Source of the DNA: Sporosarcina globispora
GTDB lineage: Bacteria; Bacillota; Bacilli; Bacillales; Cytobacillaceae
Direction: 5' to 3'
DNA: 54,800 bases
NCBI RefSeq assembly: GCF_001274725.1
Contig: NZ_LGUF01000007.1
Coordinates: forward strand, 5,441,957 to 5,496,756
The position numbers were made by a program, and so were the translations under genes. Below, one piece after another: positions 32,282 through 40,683 of the stretch; the stretch's first letter is position 1; each line of letters starts with the position of its first letter. The notes beneath the pieces are model-generated. The model searched no databases and had not been told where the DNA came from. It worked only from the letters and a program-made list of their open reading frames with translations.

Positions 32282-32560
32282 TTATTCTACCCATCCTTTC
32301 AGCAAGTTTTTAAGTGGTTCTTTATTAAACATAAGTACTCGATATTTTCCCTTTCGTTTTGAAATTACGAGCCCTGCATCTTCCAATGTATTAAGATGTT
32401 TAGCGATTGCCTGCCGCGTAATGGAAAGGTTGTGTTTCATAACGAGACGTGCCGTAAGTTCATACAGCGTAAGCTCGCTGCGTTCGGAAAGTTCATCTAA
32501 AATAAACCGCCGAGTCGAATCGCCAAGTGCTTTAAATATAGAGTCTTTGTCCCATTCCAT
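32282..32560 (-). CDS. ArsR/SmtB-type (HTH_20) transcriptional regulator
   Basis: A 92-residue winged-helix protein. MEWDKDSIFKALGDSTRRFI is the typical start, the recognition helix is TRQAIAKHLNTLEDAGLV and the wing SKRKGKYRVLMFN. No Cys metal site is present, so it is probably a non-metal-sensing member. The start is ATG at 32560; the longer frame would start inside the -35 box of its own promoter. There is no RBS, and the predicted transcription start falls on or within a base or two of the ATG, suggesting a leaderless mRNA. Two tandem operators overlap the promoter, so it is very likely autoregulated, with the VOC gene as partner. Confidence 0.87.
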   Translation of the reverse strand: MEWDKDSIFKALGDSTRRFILDELSERSELTLYELTARLVMKHNLSITRQAIAKHLNTLEDAGLVISKRKGKYRVLMFNKEPLKNLLKGWVE

Positions 32561-32566
32561 ATCTCG

Positions 32567-32618
32567 ATTATATGCAACTATACGGTTGCTTGTCAATTAT
32601 AAGCAACTTCTTGGTTGC
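32567..32618 (-). promoter_or_regulatory. Promoter and tandem operators of the ArsR-VOC operon
   Basis: The promoter has perfect boxes TTGACA (32596-32591) and TATAAT (32572-32567), 18 bases apart. Operator 1, GCAAC-TATACG-GTTGC (32574-32589), fills the spacer. Operator 2, GCAAC-TTCTTG-GTTGC (32603-32618), lies just upstream of the -35. The two 16-bp sites are centred 29 bp apart. Confidence 0.85.
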
Positions 32619-32854
32619 ATAAAAAAAGGAACCCTATCATACAACCCTTAAAAACTCCCAAAAGCAGTTTGAACTAGAGGGAGTTTAATGCGAAAGCCAG
32701 TAATATCAAACGGAAAAAAAGACTAGTATAAATCTCTCTCCTTCCACCCAAAAAGACGAAAAACAAAAAGGAATTACCCATCCCCCCTTTAGCAAACAGC
32801 AAAGCTAATGTTACACTAGAAATAATGGAATAATTTTGAAATGGGGTTATAGTG

Positions 32855-33634
32855 ATGGAGGAAGTTATATTAGAGATTAATGATTTAAAAAAGAACTATG
32901 GTCCGAAGTCAGTGCTGAATGGCGTATCTCTCCAAGTGAAAAGCGGGGAAATCATTGGCTATATTGGCCCGAACGGAGCTGGAAAAAGCACCACTGTCAA
33001 AATAATGCTTGGCATTGAAGATGGCTATTCAGGACAGGTCAAAGTCTTTGGACAGGATATTTCTGATGGAAATATGGAGTATAAAAGAAAAATAGGGTAT
33101 GTGCCGGAAATTGCCGAAGTATACGACAATTTAACAGGACAGGAGTATTTAACTTTTGTGGGCGAATTGTATGGCCTCGATTCCGATCTCGCCAGCGATA
33201 AAGCCAAAACCCTAATGGAACTATTCGGCATAGGGGAAGTCTGCCATTCGCGGATAGCTTCTTATTCAAAAGGAATGCGTCAAAAGCTCCTCATTATCTC
33301 AAGCTTATTGCATAATCCGGAACTCCTGTTTTTTGATGAACCAATAAATGGTTTGGATGCAAACAGTGTCATGATTTTTAAAGAGATTATGGCGCAGCTT
33401 GCCGAACAGGGAAAGACTATCTTTTATTCTTCTCATATTATGGATGTGGTCGAAAAAATAAGCAGCCGCATCATTCTCCTGCATAATGGCAGAATTGCTG
33501 CAGATGGGACCTTTGAAGAGTTAAAGCAGCAAAATACGGAAGGATCACTGGAACAGATTTTTAACCAGCTTACGGGATTCAGTGAACATAAGGAACTTGG
33601 TGCCCGATTTGTATCGGTTGTAAGGGAGATGTAA
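32855..33634 (+). CDS. ABC transporter ATP-binding protein
   Basis: A 259-residue ABC ATPase. Walker A is GPNGAGKSTTV near residue 40, the Q-loop region KIGYVPEIAEVYDNLT lies near 86, the signature motif is SYSKGMRQKLLI near 138, Walker B is ELLFFDEPINGLD and the switch His is in YSSHIMD. A C-terminal extension of about 40 residues follows, as in CcmA/NatA-type exporters. The start is ATG at 32855 with GGGG 8 bases upstream. The permease starts 2 bases after this stop, so the two form one complex. The exported substrate is unknown. Confidence 0.92.
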   Translation: MEEVILEINDLKKNYGPKSVLNGVSLQVKSGEIIGYIGPNGAGKSTTVKIMLGIEDGYSGQVKVFGQDISDGNMEYKRKIGYVPEIAEVYDNLTGQEYLTFVGELYGLDSDLASDKAKTLMELFGIGEVCHSRIASYSKGMRQKLLIISSLLHNPELLFFDEPINGLDANSVMIFKEIMAQLAEQGKTIFYSSHIMDVVEKISSRIILLHNGRIAADGTFEELKQQNTEGSLEQIFNQLTGFSEHKELGARFVSVVREM

Positions 33635-33636
33635 GG

Positions 33637-35280
33637 ATGCAAGACTATCGCACTCTTAAACTATTGGATCGTTTTGAGCGGATTTTTAGCAGCTTTGGCG
33701 TAGATTACAAGGTAATGAGGAGAATTCTGCAAGTTAAGCTAACAATGGATGGACGGCGTGTGCCCACCATTTTTTCGCAAAATGCGAAGAAAGAAGGCAA
33801 GGAAAAGAACAATCAGTACATAAAATCTTTATGGATTTACGTATTATTTGGCCTGTTTATGATTCCATTTGTGCTGATGGAGGAAAATTATCTTTTCCAA
33901 ATGAGCCTCCTTTATGGGATATTCACCTTTTTTGTCATGACCTCCATGATTTCCGATTTTTCTTCTGTCTTACTGGATATTCGTGATCGCAGCATTCTGT
34001 TTCCAAAGCCAGTCGATCGAAAAACGATTAACACGGCTAAAATGGTGCATGTTACCATTTATCTCTCTTTCCTTACCATAGCACTGGTCGGAATCCCTTT
34101 GATTGTGGGACTTTTCAAAAATGGGCCCTTGTTTTTCCTTATATCAGCTGTAAATATCATCCTGATTGACCTTTTGGTTGTTGGATTAACCGCACTGATC
34201 TATTTATCTATTTTACGAGTCTTTGATGGGGAAAAATTAAAAGATATCATCAACTATGTTCAAATTGGGCTGTCAATTATGATCATGGTTGGATACCAAT
34301 TGCTCATTCGCTCTTTTGAATTTATTGACTTAACGATTTCGCTTGAACCAAAGTGGTGGCAGGTATTCATCTTCCCAATGTGGTATGGGGCAAATATGGA
34401 AATGTTGATGAAGGGCACCTTCCAGCCGTTTTATCTCATATTTTCAGCATTAGGGATCATTATTCCGATCCTGTCCATTTGGATATATATGAAATTTAAC
34501 AGCACCTTCGAGCAAAATCTGCAGAAGCTTGCTTATCATGGAAAAGCCAAAGAAACGAAACGAGGTAGAGCGGGGCACTTCCTTCTCAAAATCATTTGCC
34601 GCTCACCTGAAGAAAGAGCATTTTTCAGATTTGCCGGCAACATGATGAAAAATGAACGGGATTTTAAACTGAAAGCCTATCCATCCCTGGGTTTTTCCAT
34701 CGTGATTCCGTTTATCTTCATTATGAATACTCTTCATGATGATTTTGCACAGCTATCTGACAGCAAGTCATATTTAACGATTTACTTTAGCTTGATCATC
34801 ATTCCGACCATCATGATTCTTCTAAAGTATTCAGGGAAATATAAGGGTGCCTTTATTTACCGGGTTGCCCCTCTCAAACAGCTAAAGCCAGTGTTCAGCG
34901 GTACAATCAAGGCATTTATCTTTAAGTTATATTTACCAGTTTACTTGCTTCTAAGTGCACTTTTCCTTTTCCTGTTCGGGGCAAAAATCTTGCCGGATCT
35001 TATCGCTGTATTTATCAATGCCTGTCTATATGCGGTCGTTTGTTTTATGGTTCTAAAAAAATCCCTGCCCTTTTCGGAGTCTTTTGATGAGTACAATCAA
35101 AACGGCAATAGTTCCATTATATTCGGATTGATGCTGATTGTGGCATTACTTGCTGGTCTGCATTTCGCCAGCACATTAATCTCGTATGGGATCTATCTGT
35201 ATTTGGGAATTTCCGCCGTTTGTCTGGGGATTATTTGGAGGCTGGCATTTAATATAACTTGGGAAAAGATTGTTGAATAA
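33637..35280 (+). CDS. ABC transporter permease (large, about 12 TM)
   Basis: A 547-residue integral membrane protein with about 12 hydrophobic helices in two groups (residues about 65-280 and 350-545) separated by a basic cytoplasmic loop. The N-terminal 60 residues are cytoplasmic (LKLLDRFERIFSSFGVDYKV). The motif SSVLLDIRDRSILFPKPVDR near 110 is typical of this class of Bacillus exporter permeases. It is translationally coupled to the ATPase gene (2-base gap). A single long permease suggests a homodimer or a fused pair of membrane domains. Function is likely export, substrate not deducible. Confidence 0.86.
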   Translation: MQDYRTLKLLDRFERIFSSFGVDYKVMRRILQVKLTMDGRRVPTIFSQNAKKEGKEKNNQYIKSLWIYVLFGLFMIPFVLMEENYLFQMSLLYGIFTFFVMTSMISDFSSVLLDIRDRSILFPKPVDRKTINTAKMVHVTIYLSFLTIALVGIPLIVGLFKNGPLFFLISAVNIILIDLLVVGLTALIYLSILRVFDGEKLKDIINYVQIGLSIMIMVGYQLLIRSFEFIDLTISLEPKWWQVFIFPMWYGANMEMLMKGTFQPFYLIFSALGIIIPILSIWIYMKFNSTFEQNLQKLAYHGKAKETKRGRAGHFLLKIICRSPEERAFFRFAGNMMKNERDFKLKAYPSLGFSIVIPFIFIMNTLHDDFAQLSDSKSYLTIYFSLIIIPTIMILLKYSGKYKGAFIYRVAPLKQLKPVFSGTIKAFIFKLYLPVYLLLSALFLFLFGAKILPDLIAVFINACLYAVVCFMVLKKSLPFSESFDEYNQNGNSSIIFGLMLIVALLAGLHFASTLISYGIYLYLGISAVCLGIIWRLAFNITWEKIVE

Positions 35281-35397
35281 TCCTTTGGAAAACGTTTTAT
35301 CAAAGGAATGCCATTTTGATAACTGAAGCAGCTATACTCGTATTATGTCCTTCCCAGGCGAGGGTAAATATTGTAATGTACTAGTTGTTTTGAAATT

Positions 35398-35424
35398 ATG
35401 CTGCCAATATTGGCGGCATTTTTT
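35398..35424 (+). terminator. Terminator of the ABC exporter operon
   Basis: ATGCTGCC-AATATT-GGCGGCAT is followed by TTTTTG. It is a member of the recurrent CTGCC/GGCAG stem group. Confidence 0.85.
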
Positions 35425-35461
35425 GTCCAGCAATAAGTATAACGTTTCACAATCTTGCTGA

Positions 35462-35492
35462 ATTTAAAATAGACATCCCACTAAAGGATGTC
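35462..35492 (-). terminator. Terminator of the modAB operon
   Basis: On the minus strand GGACATCC-TTTAGT-GGGATGTC is followed by TATTTTAAATT, 20 bases after the modB stop codon. Confidence 0.65.
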
Positions 35493-35512
35493 CGCCTTAA
35501 TAAGTATTTTAT

Positions 35513-36169
35513 TCAAGATTTAATTATTTGGACAAAAACTAACATGATAAATGATATTCCGATCATACTCGCCACCCATAACCAGGCCATCTCCATATTG
35601 CCTGAATCAATTGCTACATAAATAGCTGTTGGAATCGTTTGAGTTTTTCCTGGGATGTTTCCTGCAAACATTAGAGTAGCTCCAAACTCCCCCAATGCTC
35701 TTGCAAAACTCAATATACCGCCTGAAATAATGGCTTTATATGCAAGAGGGATCGTGATGTTCATAAATAATTTAGCTTCACTTGCCCCATCAACGCGAGC
35801 TGCATTTTCAATATCAGGATCAATCGCTTCGAAGCCTGTTTTAGCAGATTGATACATCAGAGGAAATGCCACAACTGCTGAAGCAATAACAGCAGCCCAC
35901 CAAGTAAACATAATTGGCTGTTTAAATAAATACTCAATTAATTGGCCCGCTAAGCTATTCCTTCCAAAAATGACAATAAGCAAAAAACCTACGACAGTTG
36001 GCGGTAAGACTAATGGCAGAAGGAAAGCTGTCTCAACTATAGCTTGTCCTTTAAATTTCCTATTTGCCATCAGCTTCCCTAAGATCGTCCCTAGAATAAC
36101 CGCTATTACTCCTGAGACAGAAGCAATCTCAGCAGATAATATGACTGGTGACCAAAAATCAGCTGCCAT
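35513..36169 (-). CDS. modB: Molybdate ABC transporter permease ModB
   Basis: A 218-residue permease with five to six membrane helices. It shows the ModB helix LPLVLPPTVVGFLLIVIFG and the cytoplasmic coupling (EAA) loop ENAARVDGASEAKLFMNITI, then ILSFARALGEFGATLMFAGN, which is highly typical of molybdate/tungstate permeases. The ATG follows the modA stop codon directly (TAAATG), so the genes are coupled. No ATPase gene (modC) follows: a terminator comes next, so an ATPase encoded elsewhere must power this importer. Confidence 0.93.
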   Translation of the reverse strand: MAADFWSPVILSAEIASVSGVIAVILGTILGKLMANRKFKGQAIVETAFLLPLVLPPTVVGFLLIVIFGRNSLAGQLIEYLFKQPIMFTWWAAVIASAVVAFPLMYQSAKTGFEAIDPDIENAARVDGASEAKLFMNITIPLAYKAIISGGILSFARALGEFGATLMFAGNIPGKTQTIPTAIYVAIDSGNMEMAWLWVASMIGISFIMLVFVQIIKS

Positions 36170-36174
36170 TTAAT

Positions 36175-36966
36175 TTAGTTTAGACCTTTAAACCCATACT
36201 TTTCAAAAATGTTCATTGACTTTTCATTTTGAAGATAATCATAGAATAATTTGGCTTCTTCTGGATGGCTGGTATCCTTAATCACACCCAAAGGATAAAT
36301 GATGGCATCGTGAGTGTTTTCATCTGCAGTGTCCGCAATGTTAACCTTTTCAGATATTAAGGCATCTGTTTTATAGACAATTCCTGCATCAACATTATTT
36401 GTCTCTACATATGTAAGTACTTGCCGGACATCTTTGGCATATACTACTTTTTCTTCTATGGTATTCCAAATGTTCATATTTTCTAATGATTCCTTCGAAT
36501 ATTTCCCTGCAGGAACAGACTCTGGAGTACCGATAGACAATTTATCTGCCTCAGAAAGATCATTAAAAGATTTGATTCCTATTGTTGAATCTTTCGGCAC
36601 CACTAGAACAAGTTCATTTCCAATTAAATCAATTCCATTCTTTTCTTCAATAAGACCGTCTTGTACCAATTTATCAAATTTATCCTCTGCAGCTGAAAAG
36701 AAAAGATCAGCAGGTGCTCCCTGCGAAATTTGCTGCTGAAGTGAGCCTGAAGCTCCAAAGTTAAAGTTCACCTGCACATTAGGATGTTCCTTTTCGAAGC
36801 TTGCTTCAATATCCGTTAAGGCATCCTGCAGGCTTGCCGCTGCTGAAATAGTCAATTCTACTTTCTCCTCAGATACTTCTTGTTTCCTCTCGTCATTACT
36901 GGAGCATCCTGCCAATAATAAAAAAAGTACCATTAACAAAAAAAATAAACGGTATTGTTTTTCCAT
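36175..36966 (-). CDS. modA: Molybdate-binding lipoprotein ModA
   Basis: A 263-residue substrate-binding lipoprotein with signal and lipobox LLLAGCSS. Mature motifs TISAAASLQDALTDI, NFNFGASGSLQQQISQGAPA and ADLFFSAAEDKFD are the oxyanion-binding segments of ModA (Ser in AAASL and GASGSL, then VDAGIVYKTDA near 210). It captures molybdate or tungstate outside the membrane for ModB. It is the first gene of the operon. The upstream region contains a strong set of inverted repeats that the divergent regulator gene probably reads. GGGAG precedes the ATG. Confidence 0.93.
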   Translation of the reverse strand: MEKQYRLFFLLMVLFLLLAGCSSNDERKQEVSEEKVELTISAAASLQDALTDIEASFEKEHPNVQVNFNFGASGSLQQQISQGAPADLFFSAAEDKFDKLVQDGLIEEKNGIDLIGNELVLVVPKDSTIGIKSFNDLSEADKLSIGTPESVPAGKYSKESLENMNIWNTIEEKVVYAKDVRQVLTYVETNNVDAGIVYKTDALISEKVNIADTADENTHDAIIYPLGVIKDTSHPEEAKLFYDYLQNEKSMNIFEKYGFKGLN

Positions 36967-36982
36967 TATGAATCTCCCTTCT

Positions 36983-37031
36983 TAATTAGTTATATCTACT
37001 TATAACTAATTATAACTGGTTATAATTAGTT
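36983..37031. promoter_or_regulatory. Triple operator between modA and its divergent regulator
   Basis: The 12-base unit TATAACTAATTA occurs three times with alternating orientation (36983-36994, 37001-37012, 37020-37031). The last two form the perfect inverted repeat AACTAATTATAAC-TG-GTTATAATTAGTT (13-bp arms, 37004-37016 and 37019-37031). The first two also form a perfect dyad with a 6-base spacer. Confidence 0.75.
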
Positions 37032-37119
37032 TAGATATGACAATTGTCACTTTTTATCATTTTTTATGAATATGCTTTTTTTCGGGCAGTCAGTTAAAAT
37101 AGGAGATGGAGGGATGTAA

Positions 37120-38046
37120 ATGTCAAAGGAGCTTTCCTATACCATTGAAGAGGTTTCACAGCTTTTGAAAGTTTCGAAATTAACACTATATGATCTGGTT
37201 AAAAAAGGGGAACTGCCAGTCTTCAGAATAGGAAGGCAGATGAGAATAGATGCCAGGGACCTGGATGCTTATATCACCAATCAAAAGACAAACCAAATTC
37301 CTAAAGCTTCTCCTCCTATTGTTCAAAGAAACGAAAGAAAAGATTCTAAGACCCTTGTGATCAGCGGTCAGGATATCGTTTTGGATATTCTGGGCAAACA
37401 CATTGAAAAAAGGTCCGCCTATAAGACTTTAAGATCTTTTACAGGGAGCTTGAACAGCCTGATTTCGATGTATAATGGAGAATGTGACATCGTTAGCTTA
37501 CATCTATTTGACGGGGACACTGGGGATTATAATCTTCCCTATATAAAAAAAATCCTGGTGGGCCATCCCTATATATTGATAAACCTTCTTTCCCGAAAAG
37601 CAGGTTTTTACGTTAAAAATGGAAATCCCTTAAATCTCAGCACTTGGACAGATTTAAACCGGGAAGATGTGAAACTGATAAATAGAGAAAAAGGATCCGG
37701 GGCCCGGATTCTTCTTGATGAACAGCTAAGAATCAACGAAATTCCTTTCAGAAACATTAAGGGATATGAGCAAGAGGAGACCAATCATTTAAGTGTGGCT
37801 TCCTCTATCTTAACTGGAATCGCAGATGTTGGCGTAGGAATAGAAAAAGCTGCGAAAATGGTTGGAGTCGATTTTGTTCCATTAATTACAGAACGATATG
37901 ATCTGGTCATTCTAAAAACTGCTGGAACAATGCAGCTAATAACCGCTATAAAAGAAATTCTATCTTCCCCGCAATTCCAGTCAGAAGTTAAGTCATTAGG
38001 GGATTATGATACATCTCAGACAGGAAAAATCATATATGAAACATAG
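37120..38046 (+). CDS. One-component regulator: excisionase-type HTH plus periplasmic-binding-protein-like sensor domain
   Basis: A 308-residue cytoplasmic protein. Residues 1-50 form a helix-turn-helix of the excisionase/MerR-like type (YTIEEVSQLLKVSKLTLYDL, LPVFRIGRQMRIDARDLDAY). After a linker, residues about 85-300 form a PBP-like domain (GQDIVLDILGKHIEK, NGECDIVSLHLFDGDTGDYN, then SGARILLDEQL and GIADVGVGIEKAAK) like those fused to HTH domains in molybdate-responsive regulators. It is divergent from modAB, with repeats in between, so it most likely senses molybdate or tungstate and controls modAB (inference). GGAGGG precedes the ATG. Its stop lies within a strong terminator. Confidence 0.84.
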   Translation: MSKELSYTIEEVSQLLKVSKLTLYDLVKKGELPVFRIGRQMRIDARDLDAYITNQKTNQIPKASPPIVQRNERKDSKTLVISGQDIVLDILGKHIEKRSAYKTLRSFTGSLNSLISMYNGECDIVSLHLFDGDTGDYNLPYIKKILVGHPYILINLLSRKAGFYVKNGNPLNLSTWTDLNREDVKLINREKGSGARILLDEQLRINEIPFRNIKGYEQEETNHLSVASSILTGIADVGVGIEKAAKMVGVDFVPLITERYDLVILKTAGTMQLITAIKEILSSPQFQSEVKSLGDYDTSQTGKIIYET

Positions 38047-38087
38047 TAAAAGGAAGGCACTATTGCCTTCCTTTTACTATGTTTTCT
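38036..38087. terminator. Bidirectional terminator between the regulator and galT
   Basis: ACATAGTAAAAGGAAGGCA pairs perfectly with its complement across a 4-base loop (arms about 38041-38059 and 38064-38082). T-rich sequence flanks the plus side. It contains the regulator stop codon and lies in the convergent gap to galT. Confidence 0.88.
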
Positions 38088-38160
38088 ATCGACCTTTTTA
38101 ACCTCGCCTCACATCCACCAAACTTTTTTGTTTGTGTTGTGCAAGGCAGTCAAACAAAAT

Positions 38161-39675
38161 TTATTTGAACTTTTTTTCGAGTGCCTTTCGTGCGAGGGAT
38201 GTGTGCAGCGTTTCTATAAACCTTTCGAATGCAGAGCGGTCTTTAAATACAGCTGCGTCCTCAAGTGCTTTAACAAACTTCTTGCCCAATTCTTTTTGTA
38301 TTATTTCATCTGCCTGCTCTTTATTGCGTATCTGCCCGTATTCATGTGAAAGTTGCTCAGCCCAGCCCTTATGGTAATGTTTAATATTGCCTGACTCGCC
38401 AAGCAGATATGCTTCCAGTTCTTCTAATTCTTCCTTCAGCCTTGCCGGCAGGACGGCAAGCCCCATCACTTCAATGAGTCCAATGTTTTCTTTTTTAATA
38501 TGGTGCACATCTTCATGGGGATGAAAAATTCCATAAGGATGTTCATCTGATGTCCGATTGTTTCTCAAGACAAGATCAAGCTCGAACTGCCCTTTCTGAT
38601 ATCTGGCAATCGGAGTAATACTGTTATGGTTCTCCCCTTCAGTCTCAGCGAGGACATCTGCCGGTTCATCACTATAAGATTTCCACATTAAAAAGATGTG
38701 TTCAGCCGCGTCGGCAAGCGGATGCCATGTATCTGCCACTAGACGAATAACCGAGAGTGGCCACTTCAGAACTGAAGCCTTAACTTCAGGATACTGCCCG
38801 AGAGTAAATGAAAAAGCATTCTCAGCACGATTCATAGCGAATTCATACTGGCCTCCCTGATAATGGTCGTGGCTAAGGATGGATCCTCCCACGACCGGCA
38901 AGTCAGCATTTGACCCTATGAAATAGTGCGGGAACTTTTCAGTAAACCTTAAAAGCCGTTCAAACGTTTTCCGGTTAATTTTCATTGGTCTATGCTCTTC
39001 TGCAAACAAAATGCTATGTTCTGGATAATACACATATGGAGAATATTGGAAATACCAATTTTCCTCCAATAACCTGATCTGCACGACGCGGTGGTTGGCT
39101 CTCGCAGGGTGTCCCAGTCTGCCTCTATATCCTTCATTTTCCATGCATAACAAGCATGCTGGGTACTTCTCAGCCGGCTGCGATTGCCGCTCCCTTTCAA
39201 TTTCCTTCGGATCCTTCTCGGGTTTTGATATGTTGATTGTAATATCCATTTTCCCGTACTCCGTATCTGCTTTGTAATTGATATTCTTTTTGATTTCCTT
39301 TGTTTGAATGTAATTGCTGTTCCGGCTCAATTGATAAAAATAATTCGTTGCTTTACTTGGCGATTCTTGGTATTTTTCTTTAAAAACAGCCTGAATAGTT
39401 GAAGGTCTTGCCACACAAACATTCATAATATTGGCAGAGAAGATTTCTCTTTCACTTTGTGTGTCTTCAATGATGCCTTTTTCTATTGCATAAGCTGTCA
39501 GCTGCTCAAGTAAATCCGGAATCGTTTCTTCATCGTGACAGGCGGATCCTTCCGGAAATATATCTAATTTCAATTGAGCCATCAATTGATTTCTAGTATA
39601 AATGACATCAGCCTGTTCGATTAGCCGTGTTTTTAAAGCCTGATTGATGAGGCAGCTGATGGTGCGATAAATCAT
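38161..39675 (-). CDS. galT: Galactose-1-phosphate uridylyltransferase (GalT family 2)
   Basis: A 504-residue enzyme of the Firmicute-type GalT family 2, which exchanges Gal-1-P and UDP-glucose for UDP-galactose and Glc-1-P. The N-terminal region (IYRTISCLINQALKTRLIEQ, TNYFYQLSRNSNYIQT) is typical of this longer class. Nucleotide and catalytic motifs include NEGYRGRLGHPARANHRVVQ, VGGSILSHDHYQGGQYEFAM (His-x-His active site near residue 274) and YGIFHPHEDVHHIKKENIGL. It is the last gene of the GNB operon, 27 bases after the ROK gene, and handles the Gal-1-P made by the GH112 phosphorylase. A galK gene is not present and would not be needed. Confidence 0.94.
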   Translation of the reverse strand: MIYRTISCLINQALKTRLIEQADVIYTRNQLMAQLKLDIFPEGSACHDEETIPDLLEQLTAYAIEKGIIEDTQSEREIFSANIMNVCVARPSTIQAVFKEKYQESPSKATNYFYQLSRNSNYIQTKEIKKNINYKADTEYGKMDITINISKPEKDPKEIERERQSQPAEKYPACLLCMENEGYRGRLGHPARANHRVVQIRLLEENWYFQYSPYVYYPEHSILFAEEHRPMKINRKTFERLLRFTEKFPHYFIGSNADLPVVGGSILSHDHYQGGQYEFAMNRAENAFSFTLGQYPEVKASVLKWPLSVIRLVADTWHPLADAAEHIFLMWKSYSDEPADVLAETEGENHNSITPIARYQKGQFELDLVLRNNRTSDEHPYGIFHPHEDVHHIKKENIGLIEVMGLAVLPARLKEELEELEAYLLGESGNIKHYHKGWAEQLSHEYGQIRNKEQADEIIQKELGKKFVKALEDAAVFKDRSAFERFIETLHTSLARKALEKKFK

Positions 39676-39702
39676 TCACTTTCATCCTTTCCACGATTTT
39701 TT

Positions 39703-40599
39703 CTATGTGTAAAAGAACCGCATGCCTGCCCCCATTACTACCTGGCTGTTATCCGGATAACTGATTTCAATTCCATCCAGGATATGACGCTGTTCGGGAA
39801 GCAAGTGTTTTGCTAGCTCTGATTTAAGCAATTCTAATAGGAACGGATTATAAGCTGCGATACTGCCGCCTAGTACAATTTTGTGTGGATCAAGGAGACT
39901 GGCAACCACATAAAGAACATAGGAGATTGAAGTGGCCAACTCGTTTACCGCTTGCTTAACCTCTGGAACGCCGTGATGATATTTTGTGAATAAATCTTTT
40001 GCCTCAAGCTGTTCATTTGCAAATAAACGACTGGCACGTGCCTGCAATGCCGGTGCGGAAACCATTTGCTCAAACCTGATCATTCGTTTTTGATCCGGAT
40101 CGAGGACAGGAATAAGCCCTGCTGCACCGGCTAAACCTGCCCCCCTAATAAATTCACCATTTTTGATTATGGAGCAGGAGATGCCCGTACTGATGGCCAT
40201 ATAAACAAAGAGTCCGCCCTCTTGTAATCCCGCTTCTTTCCATTCTGCAAAGGCGGCCATGCAGACATCATTATCAATAATTGCATTGATGCCAACAGCC
40301 TGCTGTAATCTGTCTGCGATAGGGAAATCCTTCCACGGGAGATTGTTTTGAAATAGAGCTATCCCATTGTGGCGGTCCACGTTTCCTGGTATTCCAACAC
40401 CAATGCCAGCGATTTCTTTTTTTGGAAGGCTGCAATGATCCATAAGCTGTTCGACGCAGTGAACCACTTGCCTGAACATTTTTTCTTTATCAGATGGATT
40501 ATTTTGCACGTTTTCCTTCTGGATCAAAAAACCTCCTTCGCTCACAATACCAGCTTCAATTCTGGCAAAGCCAATCTGAATTCCTATCGCATATCTCAT
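39703..40599 (-). CDS. Divergent ROK-family sugar kinase, candidate N-acetylhexosamine kinase
   Basis: A 298-residue ROK-fold protein. The general fold motifs are present: GIGVGIPGNVDRHNGIALFQ, the catalytic-Asp segment IIDNDVCMAAFAEW (Asp111), STGISCSIIKNGEFIRGAGL and KIVLGGSI. But the phosphate-1 motif D-x-G-G-T reads QIGFA, the G-E-x-G-H motif reads GAAGL, and the CxCGxxGCxE zinc motif is absent. Either this is a distinct active subgroup or a degenerate protein. It lies between the phosphorylase and galT, exactly where a GalNAc/GlcNAc kinase is required; bifidobacteria use the unrelated NahK there. AGAGGT precedes the ATG. Confidence 0.75.
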   Translation of the reverse strand: MRYAIGIQIGFARIEAGIVSEGGFLIQKENVQNNPSDKEKMFRQVVHCVEQLMDHCSLPKKEIAGIGVGIPGNVDRHNGIALFQNNLPWKDFPIADRLQQAVGINAIIDNDVCMAAFAEWKEAGLQEGGLFVYMAISTGISCSIIKNGEFIRGAGLAGAAGLIPVLDPDQKRMIRFEQMVSAPALQARASRLFANEQLEAKDLFTKYHHGVPEVKQAVNELATSISYVLYVVASLLDPHKIVLGGSIAAYNPFLLELLKSELAKHLLPEQRHILDGIEISYPDNSQVVMGAGMRFFYT

Positions 40600-40683
40600 A
40601 TATCTGCACCTCTTTTTAAATCAACTAACAAATAAAAGCAAAACCAGATGAGCCCGGGTTCTCACTGATTTTGCTTTTCAACA

